From contig PMUP01000030.1 in NCBI GenBank assembly GCA_003166865.1, positions 33,361 through 97,360 of the forward strand: 64,000 nucleotides of DNA, given 5' to 3'. Below the pieces are notes generated by a model. The model saw nothing but the letters and a program-made list of their open reading frames with translations. It was not told where the DNA came from and ran no database searches. Of this stretch, positions 62,441 to 64,000 are shown one piece after another. Made by a program: the position numbers and the translations under genes. This stretch comes from Bryobacterales bacterium. Its GTDB lineage: Bacteria > Acidobacteriota > Terriglobia > Bryobacterales > Bryobacteraceae. Each line of letters opens with the position of its first letter. The stretch's first letter is position 1.

Positions 62441-63901
62441 TCAACTTCGCTGGAGCAAGGGGCGCAGCTCGCGGACGGATTTCAGGCTTTCGAGAGCGAG
62501 CGTGGTCTGGATGAGTTTGCCGCAGCGATCGGGACCGAGAACGGGAGTCATTAGTTCACTTGCTTTCGTGATCACCTCGTCGCGCGGCATCGGATTTTCG
62601 GCGGTCCCGCGGACGGCTTTCACGGTTTCGGTGAGATGCGTTCCATCCGTGAGCACCACCTCGACGATCGCAATGCGGGCGGGTAGTTGACGCTCGAGTT
62701 CGGCGTCCCCAATGAGCTGCACTTTGGCGCGCTGCTTGAGGACTGCGGGATCCTGCATGCGCGGCTTGTCGTGCGCGGCTTTGAAGCTTGCCGTTTTGTC
62801 CAGCAGCATGACCGCGATCATGTGCTGCATACAAATGTCCGGCAGCTCGCGGTTGCTCACGATCGCCGCTTCGCTAGAGGCGACGCGGACGGTGACCGAC
62901 TGCACTTGATCGGCGTCGAAGGGGCGGCGTTTGAGAATGATCTCGAGCGCATCGAGCGGGGCTTGAATCGGCGAGCCCACAGTCCATTTCTTGATATTGG
63001 TGCGGGTGACTTCGTAGCGTTCACCGAGTTTGTTGATCAGGTTTGCGGCCAGCTTTGCGGGATCGGCCTGCGGCGCGTAATCGGCGAGGAAGTTGTCTTG
63101 TCCCGAAAGCACATCATCGACGCCCGTGGCTCCGGCTTGCACCAGCAGCGCGGCGGTGACGCCGTTGCGCGCGGGCATACCGGCGAACAGGAAGGCCTTT
63201 TCGATGTGATCGGTATCGCGCTGCCAGGTTTTGATTCCCGAAGCTTGCTGCGATGCGTAGTCGATCAGCCAGCGCATTTGCTGTTCGTTCAGAGCTGCGG
63301 CGCAACCGGCAGCGGCAGCCGAACCGAACGTGCCTGCCAGAGCGTGGGTGCTGATATGGTTCGCGGTTTGAAAGGCGCCCACGCCCACGGTCATGGTGAC
63401 GCGCGTCCCGACATCGTAGCCGAGCGCGACGGCGTGCAAGAATCGAGCGCCATCGATGTTGAATTGCTCGCCGGCCGCGAGCGCGGCGGGTACAACCGAA
63501 GCGCCGGGGTGCGATTCGGACGGCGCATGCGAGTCGTCTGTTTCGTCTGAATGAGCGAGCATCGCGTTAGAGAAGGCGGCCTCGATAGCACCGCAGACCA
63601 CATCGGAGGCCGCGACGGTTGCTGTTTTTTCGGCAGAGTGCGCTCGCGCAAAGCTGATCGCGAAACGGCCGGGCGCGAGCTCGGAACCGGAGACCATGGC
63701 GGCGAAGGTATCGAGGATATGCTCTTTGGTCTTTTCCAGGGCTTCCGATGGCAGCGGGCCAGTGCCGGCCTCAGTCATGTACGAACTCAGCCGCTTCATC
63801 GCCGGGCTGGGGGCCTGCGCGGTGGCGGCGCGGAGCGGAATAGCAACAGCAGCAGCAGCGGCGGCGAAAGATCGCCGGGTCATATTATTGTTTGATCTCA
63901 T
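62441..63901 (-). CDS. MmgE/PrpD-family protein with Tat-like signal
   Basis: The 486-residue protein has a twin-arginine-type signal ([19 protein letters not shown]), unlike the cytoplasmic 2-methylcitrate dehydratase PrpD. The family features are present: [39 protein letters not shown] with the PrpD active-site region, and [28 protein letters not shown]. The enzyme would remove water from a hydroxy-acid, but here it should act outside the cytoplasm. ATG 63901 has GGAG upstream and overlaps the previous gene by 17 bases; ATG 63883 would just clear it. Confidence 0.85.
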   Translation of the reverse strand: MRSNNNMTRRSFAAAAAAVAIPLRAATAQAPSPAMKRLSSYMTEAGTGPLPSEALEKTKEHILDTFAAMVSGSELAPGRFAISFARAHSAEKTATVAASDVVCGAIEAAFSNAMLAHSDETDDSHAPSESHPGASVVPAALAAGEQFNIDGARFLHAVALGYDVGTRVTMTVGVGAFQTANHISTHALAGTFGSAAAAGCAAALNEQQMRWLIDYASQQASGIKTWQRDTDHIEKAFLFAGMPARNGVTAALLVQAGATGVDDVLSGQDNFLADYAPQADPAKLAANLINKLGERYEVTRTNIKKWTVGSPIQAPLDALEIILKRRPFDADQVQSVTVRVASSEAAIVSNRELPDICMQHMIAVMLLDKTASFKAAHDKPRMQDPAVLKQRAKVQLIGDAELERQLPARIAIVEVVLTDGTHLTETVKAVRGTAENPMPRDEVITKASELMTPVLGPDRCGKLIQTTLALESLKSVRELRPLLQRS

Positions 63902-64000
63902 TTCGAAAAACCACTCCACCTTTCATGACAAATTTCACTCGCTGCATCTCGGTGATGTCGGCGAGCGGGTCGCCCGCGACGGCGATCAAGTCGGCGTACT
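63885..64000 (-). CDS. amidohydrolase-family protein, C-terminal end (partial at window edge)
   Basis: The minus-strand frame reads [20 protein letters not shown] and [17 protein letters not shown] before TAA, the typical end of imidazolonepropionase-like amidohydrolases in which the last strands return to the small beta domain. Only the last 38 codons are present. It leads the operon that continues with PrpD. Confidence 0.8.
   Translation of the reverse strand, partial: YADLIAVAGDPLADITEMQRVKFVMKGGVVFRNEIKQ

Overview
The window reads as ordinary chromosome of an Acidobacteriota bacterium, most likely of the Bryobacter/Solibacter type. The GC content looks high. It encodes a VWFA protein of the acidobacterial TIGR03436 type, two members of a secreted family repeated around the window (one with an internal tandem duplication), PadR/permease-prefix-domain and ArsR/SRPBCC pairs, and many small translationally coupled operons. 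Taxonomy is inferred from gene content only.

Layout. 1-4.1 kb: tRNA-Leu(CAG), a low-molecular-weight phosphatase and a pdxR-pdxS-pdxT vitamin B6 operon. 4.1-6.9 kb: a three-gene ATPase cassette between two diverged copies (185 bp, about 91% identical) of the 5' end of the MocR/PdxR gene, so probably an acquired island. 7-16.4 kb: ArsR/SRPBCC pair, a decayed DinB gene, a membrane methyltransferase, a cytochrome b561/molybdopterin enzyme pair, a double-domain secreted protein, a small HEPN pair, a cytochrome c', a PadR unit followed by a histidine-brace (LPMO-like) protein, and a deleted response regulator. 16.8-21.1 kb: eno-gpmI, cyclophilin, hemB. 21.1-36.5 kb: an acyP/DUF1080/M50/M3 protease operon, an ABC exporter with lipoprotein, ferredoxin, argS, a frameshifted quinone oxidoreductase, acnA, an S24 protein without HTH and the VWFA protein. 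36.6-37.1 kb: non-coding, promoter-led, hairpin-rich. 37.1-43.2 kb: a heparinase-like protein, DinB, and the translation operon rplM-rpsI-rpsB-tsf-pyrH-frr read on the minus strand. 43.3-46.1 kb: toxin-antitoxin debris and a frameshifted cyclase/ankyrin gene. 46.2-48.3 kb: S9 peptidase.

48,324-52,383 is the best-defined mobile element: an IS1595-family transposon of 4,060 bp with 25-bp terminal inverted repeats (one mismatch) and a perfect 8-bp target duplication CTGTTAAG. Besides the transposase it carries a three-gene operon of conserved unknowns (the third DUF7689-like), a 54-residue protein, and a Panacea-domain antitoxin overlapping a two-helix membrane protein, which looks like a PanAT toxin-antitoxin pair.

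52.8-64 kb returns to chromosomal genes: polysaccharide deacetylase, ABC-F ATPase, DEAD-box helicase, PilZ, TylF-like methyltransferase, a small ORF-TPR-TonB operon, the second secreted paralogue, and an amidohydrolase-PrpD-MBL-DUF6152 run that leaves the window.

The strongest candidates for undescribed biology are the 4.4-6.7 kb ATPase cassette, the cargo operon of the IS1595 transposon, and the structured non-coding stretch near 36.6-36.9 kb. Family names come from motif recognition by eye; no database search was run.
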